NCBI RefSeq assembly: GCF_015773195.1
Contig: NZ_JADWYK010000002.1
Span: 515,145-579,144 of the forward strand
Length of the DNA: 64,000 nucleotides
Direction: 5' to 3'
Source: Hymenobacter guriensis
GTDB taxonomy: Bacteria; Bacteroidota; Bacteroidia; Cytophagales; Hymenobacteraceae
Position 1 is the first letter of the stretch; each line of letters opens with the position of its first letter. Under the pieces are notes generated by a model. It was not told where the DNA came from and did no database searches. It saw nothing but the letters and a program-made list of their open reading frames with translations. Position numbers and translations under genes: made by a program. Below, piece after piece: positions 47,215 to 53,343 of this stretch.

Positions 47215-47635
47215 CCTCTGGCACACGGCCGCCGTGGTCCTGTTGCCTCTACTGGCAGCTTGCAGCGACTCGGGCAACGATACTCAGCCGCAGATTCCGC
47301 TGGCCGTGGTCAACGAAGTCCTGCCCCTCACCAACCAGGAGTACACGGCCCTGCGCTTTGATGGTGGCATGGTGTACCACAATGGCGGCGTGCGCGGCCT
47401 GATTGTGGTGCGCCGCAGTGCCACCTCCTACCTCGCCTTTGAGCGCAACTGTCCTTACCGCCCCTACGACGACTGCGCCCGGGTAGAAATTGATGCCTCC
47501 CGCCTGTTCCTGATTGATAAGTGCTGCAATTCCCAGTTCGACTTGCAGGGGCAGATTCAGGGTGGTCCCGCGCCACGGGCACTGCGCCAGTACAGCACAG
47601 CCTTATCGGGCAACCTCCTGACAATCACAAATTAG
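47201..47635 (+). CDS. Rieske-fold lipoprotein lacking the iron-ligand histidines
   Basis: The 144-aa product has a lipoprotein signal peptide (AAVVLLPLLAAC, Cys at about 21). The C-terminal half reads like a Rieske domain: ERNCPYRPYDDC, then VEIDASRLFLIDKCCNSQFDLQG, then QGGPAPRALRQY, the usual GPAPRPL-Y tail. In a true Rieske protein the first box is CTH and the second CPxHG. Here both histidines and one ligand cysteine are replaced (CPY and DKCCN). Such a protein should not hold a normal 2Fe-2S cluster. It overlaps the HADH gene by 14 bp. Its role is unknown. Confidence 0.75.
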   Translation: MSTRNLWHTAAVVLLPLLAACSDSGNDTQPQIPLAVVNEVLPLTNQEYTALRFDGGMVYHNGGVRGLIVVRRSATSYLAFERNCPYRPYDDCARVEIDASRLFLIDKCCNSQFDLQGQIQGGPAPRALRQYSTALSGNLLTITN

Positions 47636-47731
47636 CCTGCTGCGCGAAAAATATTTCCATAGAATTCTTGCACAAAGCCAGATTCTAGCCTAATATTGCA
47701 CCCGCAACGACAGATAAATGTCGCCATAACC

Positions 47732-47805
47732 GCTTCCTTAGCTCAGCCGGTTAGAGCATCTGACTGTTAATCAGAGGGTCCCTGGTTCGAGCCCAGGAGG
47801 GAGCG
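47732..47805 (+). tRNA. tRNA-Asn (anticodon GTT)
   Basis: A full cloverleaf is visible: acceptor GCTTCCT/AGGGAGC (one T-G pair), D-stem GCTC/GAGC, anticodon stem TCTGA/TCAGA with loop CTGTTAA (GTT at 47766-47768), and T-stem CCTGG/CCAGG. CCA is not encoded. The integrase gene of an integrated element starts 166 bp downstream, so the 3' end is the likely attachment site. Confidence 0.97.
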
Positions 47806-47817
47806 CAACCCCCAGAT

Positions 47818-47853
47818 AATACCCGCCCTCATCCGGCGGGTATTGCTGTTTTT
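47818..47853 (+). terminator. Terminator after tRNA-Asn
   Basis: A 10-bp stem (AATACCCGCC / GGCGGGTATT) is followed by a T-rich tail. Confidence 0.88.
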
Positions 47854-47913
47854 GGCCCAACCAGCGCGGTTTTACAGCTACGGCGTCAGGCCAGCCCGCC
47901 ACACCCCAAAGGT

Positions 47914-47949
47914 AAAACCGGTACGAAAACCGGTATAGAAACCGGTACT
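47914..47949 (+). repeat. Three 12-bp iterons with ACCGGT core upstream of the integrase
   Basis: The unit AAAACCGGTACG recurs at exact 12-bp steps, with cores ACCGGTA at 47917, 47929 and 47941. The cores contain the 6-bp palindrome ACCGGT. The position between the tRNA and the integrase start suggests integrase arm-type or excisionase binding sites. This is an inference. Confidence 0.75.
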
Positions 47950-47970
47950 GCCCCCGGAAAGCAATCAGCC

Positions 47971-49278
47971 GTGCCCCGCTCGATTATCTATAAGCGTAAA
48001 ATCAGCATCAAATTCTACCCCCTGCCCTCGGCAGCCGGTAAGGAAGGTTGGTGCCCAGTTCGGGTCATGGTGCGCTGGCACGGGCAGGAAATGCCCTTCG
48101 ATACGGGCGAGCGGGTGCTGCTCACCAAGCCCGGCAAACGTGGGGCTCCTGTTAGCCTCTGGGAAGGCCAGCGCGTGACCCGGGACCATCCGGACTCCAT
48201 CGACATTAACGGCCGGCTCAATGACTGGGAGCGGGATATAGAAGCCGCCTTCGAGGCCCTTTGGAAAGCCGCCCCCTTCGAGCGCATCAGCCGCGAGGCC
48301 TTCTTTCTGTACCTCTTCCCGGCGCAGGAGGAAAAGCCGGCGGTTCTTATCCAGCACACCTGGCGTCAGCTGCTCGACGTGTGGAAAGAGAAAAACCGGC
48401 ACCTCGCCAAAGACTCCCAGCGCAAGTACGACCAGCTGGCCACCATGATGGAATCGTGGCGGCCCGCGCTACGGCCGGCGCAGCTCACGGAAGATATAGC
48501 CAAGGACTACCAAAACCATCTGCTCGATCTGGGCCTGAGCGACGCGGCTATTAAGGTACACTTCACCGGCATCCGCAAATGCTTCGAGCGCCTGGGCCGC
48601 CCCACCGACGAAGGCTGGCTGCAGTACGCGGCGAAGAACGCGCCGCAGCTGGATTTGGAAATAGAGGAAGTCCGGCGGCTGATCCGGTGGAAGCCTTCGG
48701 GGCCGTTCCTGGCAGAGGAGCGCGACCGGTGGCTGTTTCAACTCTTCTGCGGCCGGCGCTATGAAGACCTGGAGAAGTTCGACGGGAGCCGCCAACGGGT
48801 AACGCTCACCCTCGAAGACGGGAGCGAAGTACCCGCCCTCGTCCATGTGCAGGGCAAGACCGGCAACGATGCCGCCGTACCCCTTCCTCCCATTGCCGTG
48901 GCTATCGGGGAACGGTGGGGCTGGAAATTCCCGGCCCGAGGTGAGACGGTGCGAAACTCCGCTATCAAAGAGGTGGCGCAGCAGGCCGGGCTTACCCGCG
49001 AGTGGGACGACCGGCTTATAACCGGCGGCAAGGTGGTGCACAATTGGCGGCCGTTGTGGCAGGTCATCAGCACCCACACGGCCCGGCATACGGCGGCCAC
49101 GCTACTGAAGCAGGCATCCAAGGGCAACAAGGCCCTGGCGAAGCTGGTGCTGGGCCATGCCGACGAAGACGTGACCGACCGCTACGCGAAGGATAAAGCC
49201 CGCCTGCTCGCGCCCGACGTGTTGGCCGCCTGGCAGGTTATCCTGGGAGAATTGTACGACCAGGAGCCACGGCAATAG
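47971..49278 (+). CDS. int: Tyrosine-type integrase/recombinase
   Basis: The 435-aa protein has an N-terminal arm-binding domain and a SAM-like core-binding domain (LAKDSQRKYDQLATMMESW). Its catalytic C-terminal half carries the residues R262 (FCGRRYEDLE), HTARH (H369/R372) and the nucleophile Y405 (LGHADEDVTDRYAKD), the signature of tyrosine recombinases. A GTG at 47971 is the start; no ATG fits. It sits beside tRNA-Asn, matching its role in site-specific integration. Its first strand is preceded by three 12-bp iterons. Confidence 0.95.
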   Translation: MPRSIIYKRKISIKFYPLPSAAGKEGWCPVRVMVRWHGQEMPFDTGERVLLTKPGKRGAPVSLWEGQRVTRDHPDSIDINGRLNDWERDIEAAFEALWKAAPFERISREAFFLYLFPAQEEKPAVLIQHTWRQLLDVWKEKNRHLAKDSQRKYDQLATMMESWRPALRPAQLTEDIAKDYQNHLLDLGLSDAAIKVHFTGIRKCFERLGRPTDEGWLQYAAKNAPQLDLEIEEVRRLIRWKPSGPFLAEERDRWLFQLFCGRRYEDLEKFDGSRQRVTLTLEDGSEVPALVHVQGKTGNDAAVPLPPIAVAIGERWGWKFPARGETVRNSAIKEVAQQAGLTREWDDRLITGGKVVHNWRPLWQVISTHTARHTAATLLKQASKGNKALAKLVLGHADEDVTDRYAKDKARLLAPDVLAAWQVILGELYDQEPRQ

Positions 49279-49282
49279 GTGT

Positions 49283-49405
49283 CCTCAGTTTTGAGGAGAG
49301 GCCCGGCGTTACGAATCGTAACCTCAGCCCGGCGTTAACAAATCAAATGTTAACGAATGAGGTCGGCTCAAATTTGAGCCGATGCAATTTTGCGTTGGCT
49401 CAAAT
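49283..49405 (+). promoter_or_regulatory. Cluster of perfect dyads downstream of the integrase gene
   Basis: Four perfect inverted repeats lie close together: CCTCA-N4-TGAGG (49283-49296), GTTACGA-N-TCGTAAC (49308-49322), GTTAACA-N7-TGTTAAC (49334-49354) and the 16-bp palindrome GGCTCAAATTTGAGCC (49365-49380). A half-site GGCTCAAAT follows at 49397. The first may terminate the integrase transcript; the others resemble operators for the gene at 49474. Confidence 0.55.
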
Positions 49406-49473
49406 ACTATATAAGTTACTGGGGCCGTTCCCACAAAACCCGGATTCTCGGGTTTTATCAAACTTCCCGCTCT

Positions 49474-50016
49474 ATGCCAGCCCCTGCCCTTTACACTGAT
49501 GCTTTACAGGAGTCACTGGGCCCTGGCGCCTACGCCTACGCCAGCCGTTGGGGGTACTATGAATACGACAAGACACCCATTTCGCGGTGCTTTCTTTGGA
49601 AGGTAGAGGAGCGGCCGGGCGGGCGCCTGGTGCTGGTTGCGCAAGGCCACAAGCAAACACTCCCCCTCACTGAGGCCCGCGCTAATCAGCTTGCCGTTCT
49701 TCCGCATTGGGACAGCCGCTTCAGCTTACACGACTACCCCGAACGGTGGCAGAAGCTACTGAGCATCGGTTGCGGCATTCATTTAATGAGTTCCGGCGTT
49801 GATGACACCCTGCATATATGCACCCATACAAAGCGGAGAATAGGTACTGTCCGATTGGAGGGGGAAGAATTACACGCGGCATTGCAGCGGCCGGAAATAT
49901 TCGGGCGGGCGCTGGATTTTGTTTATTTCTGCCAGAAGCACCCGAAGAAATCAGAAGGCACGAACATTTCTTTACTGGATGACAATCAATACAATTTAAT
50001 GATGTCGTATAAATAA
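49474..50016 (+). CDS. Hypothetical element protein, 180 aa
   Basis: The ATG at 49474 gives a 180-aa protein beginning MPAPALYTDALQESLGPGAYAYASRWG. It has an alpha/beta pattern with several Trp and Tyr residues (FLWKVEERPGGRLVLVAQG; WGYYEYDKTPISR) and His-rich pieces (TLHICTHTKRRIGTV). No family is recognised. It lies between a cluster of palindromes and a terminator, so it is probably a single-gene unit controlled by those palindromes. Confidence 0.78.
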   Translation: MPAPALYTDALQESLGPGAYAYASRWGYYEYDKTPISRCFLWKVEERPGGRLVLVAQGHKQTLPLTEARANQLAVLPHWDSRFSLHDYPERWQKLLSIGCGIHLMSSGVDDTLHICTHTKRRIGTVRLEGEELHAALQRPEIFGRALDFVYFCQKHPKKSEGTNISLLDDNQYNLMMSYK

Positions 50017-50046
50017 AAAAGCCCGTCCAATATGGACGGGCTTTTT
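50016..50046. terminator. Bidirectional terminator
   Basis: AAAAAGCCCGTCCA and its complement form a 14-bp stem with A and T runs. It lies between the 180-aa gene and the convergent hicB gene. Confidence 0.95.
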
Positions 50047-50076
50047 CGTGTATGAAAAGCAAAGGGTTTATTTTAT

Positions 50077-50463
50077 TTAAATCAAGTCAATATCGGCCAA
50101 CTCGCGCCCAAGACTGCGAACACCTGCTAAAATGCGGGTAATCTGCTTTTCTGAGGGCTTTCGGCTCCCATTGATATAGGCGGCCAACAACGGCTGCGAC
50201 ATATCGATACGGGCCGCTAATTTGGAAACATTTAATTCTTTATAAAACTCGAAGAATTGCGGCACGTCCAACGTGAACTGCAAATCATCTTCCGTTACTA
50301 CCCGGCCGCTCGTGTCCTCGAAGGCGAAATTACAGGCCCCCACCATATTCTTTTTTAATTCGGCGAATGTTGCGCCACCGGCATACACGGCCTCGTCGGA
50401 AGCGTAGGCAGAATACCCCGTGCCCGTCTTCTCGACTATTACATTGATTTTCTTGTGTGCCAT
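50077..50463 (-). CDS. hicB: HicB-type antitoxin with C-terminal HTH
   Basis: The 128-aa protein has the HicB N-terminal fold (VIVEKTGTGYSAYASDEAVYAGGATFAELKKN) and a C-terminal Xre-type helix-turn-helix (VSKLAARIDMSQPLLAAYINGSRKPSE). HicB neutralises HicA and represses the operon through its DNA-binding domain. ATG 50463 is preferred; the longer frame to 50532 has no family match. It is the second gene after hicA, separated by a 90-bp interval that holds a hairpin. Confidence 0.92.
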   Translation of the reverse strand: MAHKKINVIVEKTGTGYSAYASDEAVYAGGATFAELKKNMVGACNFAFEDTSGRVVTEDDLQFTLDVPQFFEFYKELNVSKLAARIDMSQPLLAAYINGSRKPSEKQITRILAGVRSLGRELADIDLI

Positions 50464-50489
50464 TTTGTACAGTCTTTTTTTACAGTTTG

Positions 50490-50553
50490 TGAAAGAGGGG
50501 GAGGTAGGATAGGTGGGGCCTTTCAGCCCCACCCCCTCCCTGAAAGAGGGGGG
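50490..50553 (-). other. Hairpin with flanking 12-bp direct repeats between hicA and hicB
   Basis: GGTGGGGC / GCCCCACC forms an 8-bp stem (50512-50533). The direct repeat TGAAAGAGGGGG flanks it at 50490 and 50541. The stem lies just after the hicA stop and before hicB and may affect the relative expression of the two. Confidence 0.55.
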
Positions 50554-50760
50554 CTATTTAAGCCCCGCCTGTTTCAGTATGTCAGATTCTGCCCCTTTTC
50601 CTACTTCGTCGCTTCCGTGGAAGGAGAAGACTATGCAGCCGTCTGCTGTTTTGGGGCTTCGTTTCGTGAGGTGAGCCAGTTTCATGTGGCTTCCCTTTGC
50701 TTGCCGAAGGATGTACCAGCCATCTTCGAACAGGATTTTGAGTAGGTCTTTGCTTTTCAT
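50554..50760 (-). CDS. hicA: HicA-type mRNA interferase toxin
   Basis: The 68-aa protein matches HicA: a dsRBD-like fold with the catalytic histidine in AKGSHMKLAHL (H25). HicA cleaves mRNA and is inhibited by HicB. It is first in the operon, preceded by a promoter whose -7 element TATCTTTG ends 4 bp before the ATG, so the transcript may be leaderless. A dyad overlaps that promoter. Confidence 0.92.
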   Translation of the reverse strand: MKSKDLLKILFEDGWYILRQAKGSHMKLAHLTKRSPKTADGCIVFSFHGSDEVGKGAESDILKQAGLK

Positions 50761-50764
50761 ATGT

Positions 50765-50819
50765 CAAAGATATAAAATTATATCTTCACTGCAAGCAATA
50801 CCCGGTATAAATTTATATC
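50765..50819 (-). promoter_or_regulatory. hicAB promoter with overlapping operator palindromes
   Basis: On the minus strand a TTG (-33) lies 19 bp upstream of TATCTTTG (-7, 50765-50772). The 9-bp inverted repeat AAGATATAA-N2-TTATATCTT (50767-50786) overlaps the -7 element. A second imperfect palindrome (GGTATAAA/TTTATATC, 50804-50819) lies upstream. HicB-type autoregulation is expected from family knowledge. Confidence 0.6.
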
Positions 50820-50837
50820 TTTTTTTTATCAGCAACA

Positions 50838-50871
50838 AAAAAGCCCGAACGCGGGCGGCATTCGGGCTTTT
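50838..50871. terminator. Terminator-like hairpin with no assigned gene
   Basis: AAAAGCCCGAA and its complement form an 11-bp stem with flanking A and T runs. No gene ends here on either strand. It may insulate the hicAB promoter from the HNH promoter region or end an unannotated small RNA. Confidence 0.65.
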
Positions 50872-51044
50872 CTCGGTTTGGCAGGGCTCTTTCGGCGGAG
50901 TCTTTTTCGGCCATTCTGGTACGTGCCAGCACCGTGTAGAATGGTTGCCTGTCATGGAGCGTCAGTGCTGGCGCAAGCCAACCCTTGCCGACCCCGTGCG
51001 GGGCAGCGGCATGGTGAAAGGTACGAAAAGAGGCTGAAATACTT

Positions 51045-51092
51045 TTGTTCTTTATTTGGAACATTGGTATATATGTTCTATATTTGGAACAT
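51045..51092 (+). promoter_or_regulatory. HNH promoter with four half-sites at 14-bp spacing
   Basis: Hexamer half-sites lie at 51045-51050 (TTGTTC), 51059-51064 (GAACAT), 51073-51078 (ATGTTC) and 51087-51092 (GAACAT), each separated by 8 bp and alternating in direction. TTTG at 51055-51058 and TATATTTG at 51079-51086 have a 20-bp gap and match the -33 and -7 elements. The sites therefore cover both promoter boxes. The HNH ATG is 25 bp downstream of the last site. Confidence 0.75.
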
Positions 51093-51117
51093 CAAACAGC
51101 AGCAAACGCCTTCTACT

Positions 51118-51528
51118 ATGTGCAAGCCTTCTACTTCCGCCCCCGCCAAACGCACTCAGGGAATGAACTGGATTTCTCAGCACAAGCGGCTGGCTATCTA
51201 CCTGCGTGACGGCCTAGCCTGTGCCTACTGCGGCGCCGGAGTAGAAGCCGGTACAAAGTTTACTCTTGACCACCTGATGCCCTACTCTTTGGGCGGCTCC
51301 AACAAGGAAACGAATCTTGTAACCTGCTGCCTCTCCTGCAACTCCGCCCGTGGCAACCGCGACGTGAAGGCGTTTGTGACTGCCGTAGCCGCTTATACCC
51401 AACAAGATGCTAGCTCTATTCTGGCTGGCATTCGCAACCGGATACGCCGGGTGCTGCCGCTGAAAGCCGCCAAAGAAATGGTAGCTAAGCGTGGTTCATG
51501 CGCCAAGGTCTTAGCTGAACTAAGCTAA
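51118..51528 (+). CDS. HNH endonuclease-domain protein, 136 aa
   Basis: The zinc-bound HNH fold is complete: CAYC (C35, C38), TLDHLMP (D51, H52), ETNLVTCCLSCN (N66, C71, C74). ATG 51118 lies just after the regulated promoter; the longer open frame upstream covers the promoter and is rejected. HNH genes in phages often serve DNA packaging, homing or defence, and which applies here is unknown. It may be the first gene of an operon with the two small genes that follow. Confidence 0.9.
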   Translation: MCKPSTSAPAKRTQGMNWISQHKRLAIYLRDGLACAYCGAGVEAGTKFTLDHLMPYSLGGSNKETNLVTCCLSCNSARGNRDVKAFVTAVAAYTQQDASSILAGIRNRIRRVLPLKAAKEMVAKRGSCAKVLAELS

Positions 51529-51561
51529 ATTTACCCCTTCCTTGCAAGCCGCAATCCTTCC

Positions 51562-51621
51562 GCCGCTACCGAAGTCAACCGAAAGCCGATTACCCTGGCA
51601 GCGGTTGGCTTCGGTAGCGGC
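51562..51621 (+). other. Long stem-loop between the HNH gene and the next gene
   Basis: A 20-bp stem (with one G-T pair) pairs 51562-51581 with 51602-51621, with a 20-nt loop. There is no T-tract. It may be a processing site, a structured leader or a regulatory RNA element. Confidence 0.6.
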
Positions 51622-51641
51622 ACCAACTCAATCCCAGCCCT

Positions 51642-51914
51642 ATGTATCAAATCCGCAGCACCTACACTGAATGGGCCGCCGAGTACGACGACAACCCTAG
51701 CGGCCGCGTTTGGGCTGGTCAGTACGAAACTTACGCCGGGGCATGGGCCGCCGTGCGCGACCATCTATTCGCTGGCCGCTGGGAGCTGAAACCTAGTAAA
51801 GCCCGTCCCAGCGAGTTGGGCCTTGCGCCCTACGGTCACGAGGAGCCGACCGCCTTTTACGGGCAGACAATTATAGAAAACGATGCAGAAACAATCGAAA
51901 TCCGAGAATTCTGA
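51642..51914 (+). CDS. Hypothetical small element protein, 90 aa
   Basis: The product (MYQIRSTYTEWAAEYDDNPSGRVWAGQYETYAGAW...) is rich in Tyr, Trp and Glu, with no signal peptide or recognised domain. It overlaps the following HTH gene by 32 bp, which supports coupled expression. The long stem-loop lies 20 bp upstream. Confidence 0.7.
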   Translation: MYQIRSTYTEWAAEYDDNPSGRVWAGQYETYAGAWAAVRDHLFAGRWELKPSKARPSELGLAPYGHEEPTAFYGQTIIENDAETIEIREF

Positions 51915-52131
51915 GCCGCTGGTTGCGTTGGATGGTGAGCGGGAGGCTCGCCTGCTGGCCTATGTGCAGGAGTTCCGCAAGGCGCTCAGCCTAAAAGGCA
52001 TTGCCGAAAGCTGCGGTTTCTCGCACAAGATCCTGGAGTACTGGGTCGGCGGCACCCGGCCGCTACCGCAGAAGCACGTTCCGACGTTGGAGGCATTCTT
52101 CGAGCGGATGCGCTTCCCGCCCGGCTCCTAA
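51883..52131 (+). CDS. Small helix-turn-helix protein, 82 aa
   Basis: The product is a short helical protein with an HTH-like middle (LKGIAESCGFSHKILEYWVGGTRPLPQKHVPTLEAFFE). The pattern G-(I/L)AESCG-x4-LEYW-x3-RPLP resembles a Cro/Xre-type DNA reader. It overlaps the previous gene by 32 bp and ends at a terminator. Function as an element regulator is inferred. The target could be any of the nearby dyads. Confidence 0.75.
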   Translation: MQKQSKSENSEPLVALDGEREARLLAYVQEFRKALSLKGIAESCGFSHKILEYWVGGTRPLPQKHVPTLEAFFERMRFPPGS

Positions 52132-52133
52132 TA

Positions 52134-52169
52134 AAAAAAGCCCCGACCGTTTTAGCAGCCGGGGCTTTT
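52134..52169 (+). terminator. Terminator after the HTH gene
   Basis: AAAAAGCCCCG and its complement CGGGGCTTTT form an 11-bp stem with a 14-nt loop and flanking T-run. Confidence 0.92.
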
Positions 52170-52257
52170 CTGTGTCCCTACTAGTCAGCATGCACACATA
52201 GAACGTGCTAAGAACTATGGCCACGCTGCGTCCGACGACAGCACAAAGCTACGACAT

Positions 52258-52881
52258 CTAACCCGGCCGCGCCCACGCCGGCCACCAGTGCCATACACTG
52301 GCCTTCCCGCGTAGCCACCAGCCACCCGCACCGCCGGCACCAGCCACCAGCACAAACACCCACCAGGGCACCCCTCCCGGCTTCGAGGAGGCCTCGGCAC
52401 TAGCGCCGGGTGCCGTAGCGGCAGCGCCGCCCCGTTGGCCAGCCTTTGTGTTGTCAGTTGCCTGTTGGTTGTTGCCAGTTCCGGCTTGCACCGGAGCCTG
52501 CGCTTTCTTCGCTTCCACGGCGGTGGCGTCGGTGCCAGTGGCCATAGTACCCGGCTTCGTGGCTGCGGCCGCAATGTTGCCGTTGCCCAGCTGAATAGTT
52601 ACCGGGCCATTGAATTTGGTCTTGCCGGAGCCGCCAAACAGGCGGGCCGCGCTGGTGGCTACCTGCTTCAGTATACCGGGCTGGTCGGCCTCCGGAAGTG
52701 TAGCCGGCGGCGCGGCGGGGTCTGGTTTGGAAAACGTGGGTGTTGCCCACGTTTTCGGGGAAAGCTCTTCCTCCGGCTGGGTGGTACGGGAGGCGGCGCA
52801 ACCAAACAGCCAGCAGCTGGCTATGATTACCCCTATCAGCAGAACCAGGAAGGGCCAGGCGCGTTTTGTAGATTCCGTCAT
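52258..52881 (-). CDS. Putative lipoprotein with C-terminal membrane helix, 207 aa
   Basis: It starts MTESTKRAWPFLVLLIGVIIASCWLFGC, a lipobox-like signal (WLFGC). A Pro/Ala-rich disordered centre follows, ending in a hydrophobic helix (WWVFVLVAGAGGAGGWWLRG). The centre contains TGNNQQATDNTKAG, written by a heptamer repeat array (52450-52484). A lipoprotein of this kind in a lysis cassette could act as an outer-membrane spanin-like component, but this is speculation. It starts 4 bp after the predicted end of the frameshifted upstream gene. Confidence 0.68.
   Translation of the reverse strand: MTESTKRAWPFLVLLIGVIIASCWLFGCAASRTTQPEEELSPKTWATPTFSKPDPAAPPATLPEADQPGILKQVATSAARLFGGSGKTKFNGPVTIQLGNGNIAAAATKPGTMATGTDATAVEAKKAQAPVQAGTGNNQQATDNTKAGQRGGAAATAPGASAEASSKPGGVPWWVFVLVAGAGGAGGWWLRGKASVWHWWPAWARPG
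52450..52484 (+). repeat. Heptamer array inside a coding region (GTTNNNN x5)
   Basis: GTT recurs at 52450, 52457, 52464, 52471 and 52478 (gttgtca, gttgcct, gttggtt, gttgcca, gttccgg). It overlaps the disordered middle of the lipoprotein gene. It is very similar to the array at 38131. Confidence 0.75.
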
Positions 52882-52885
52882 AACG

Positions 52886-53343
52886 TTAGAGTTTGGCGAG
52901 GAGAATACAGCCCAGGCCGAGCCAGAGCACCGCAGCGCCGGCCATTGCCAGCGGGCGGGCCCGTCGAAGTCCCAGCGGGCCGTAGTGCTGTCAGACTGGT
53001 AGTTGAAGCGGAAGGCGTCCCAGGCGCGGGTAAGGGTCTTTTCCCGAATCCAGACGCGGCCGAAGTTGTAGGCCTCGTTGTGGAATAAGCTGAAGGAGAA
53101 GGCGGCGGCCACTATTTCCCAGCCCAGCCACCACGCCCACAGGGCCACGCCAGCCGCAGAGCCGGGGCCGGCCAGTACGGCATCAGCCCCGGCGCCCACG
53201 GCCGCCGCTACGGTTACCACGCGCCGGGTGCCGAGCGGGGCGTGCTCATTCCACTCGAAGGAATCCGCCCCGAGCCGCCCGTAGAGCAGCGCGTCGCAGA
53301 GCCCGTCGAGCAGCGCGAACAGGTTGTAGAGCAGCCAGAACAT
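52886..53343 (-). CDS. Membrane protein gene with an apparent -1 frameshift
   Basis: From the ATG at 53343 the frame reads MFWLLYNLFALLDGLCDALLYG, then a soluble middle (FFHNEAYNFGRVWIREKTLTRAWDAF-like). Around 52940 the frame continues into a non-hydrophobic Cys/Ser stretch and runs on into the next gene. The -1 frame instead gives a clean membrane helix (MAGAAVLWLGLGCILLAKL) and a stop at 52886, 4 bp before the next ATG. This fits two genes with a 1-base indel in the first. A sequencing error or a real mutation cannot be separated. It sits in the lysis region. Confidence 0.6.

Noticed and set aside
47818..47853. Attachment-site core in the hairpin after the tRNA
   Set aside because: It is a standard terminator; the attachment core is more likely in the tRNA 3' end.
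50813..51064. Minus-strand ORF over the terminator and the HNH promoter
   Set aside because: It crosses a terminator hairpin and the promoter dyads and has no homology-like motifs.
52886..53343. Programmed -1 frameshift in the lysis-region gene
   Set aside because: No in-frame slippery heptamer is visible near the shift; a simple indel is the plainer explanation.
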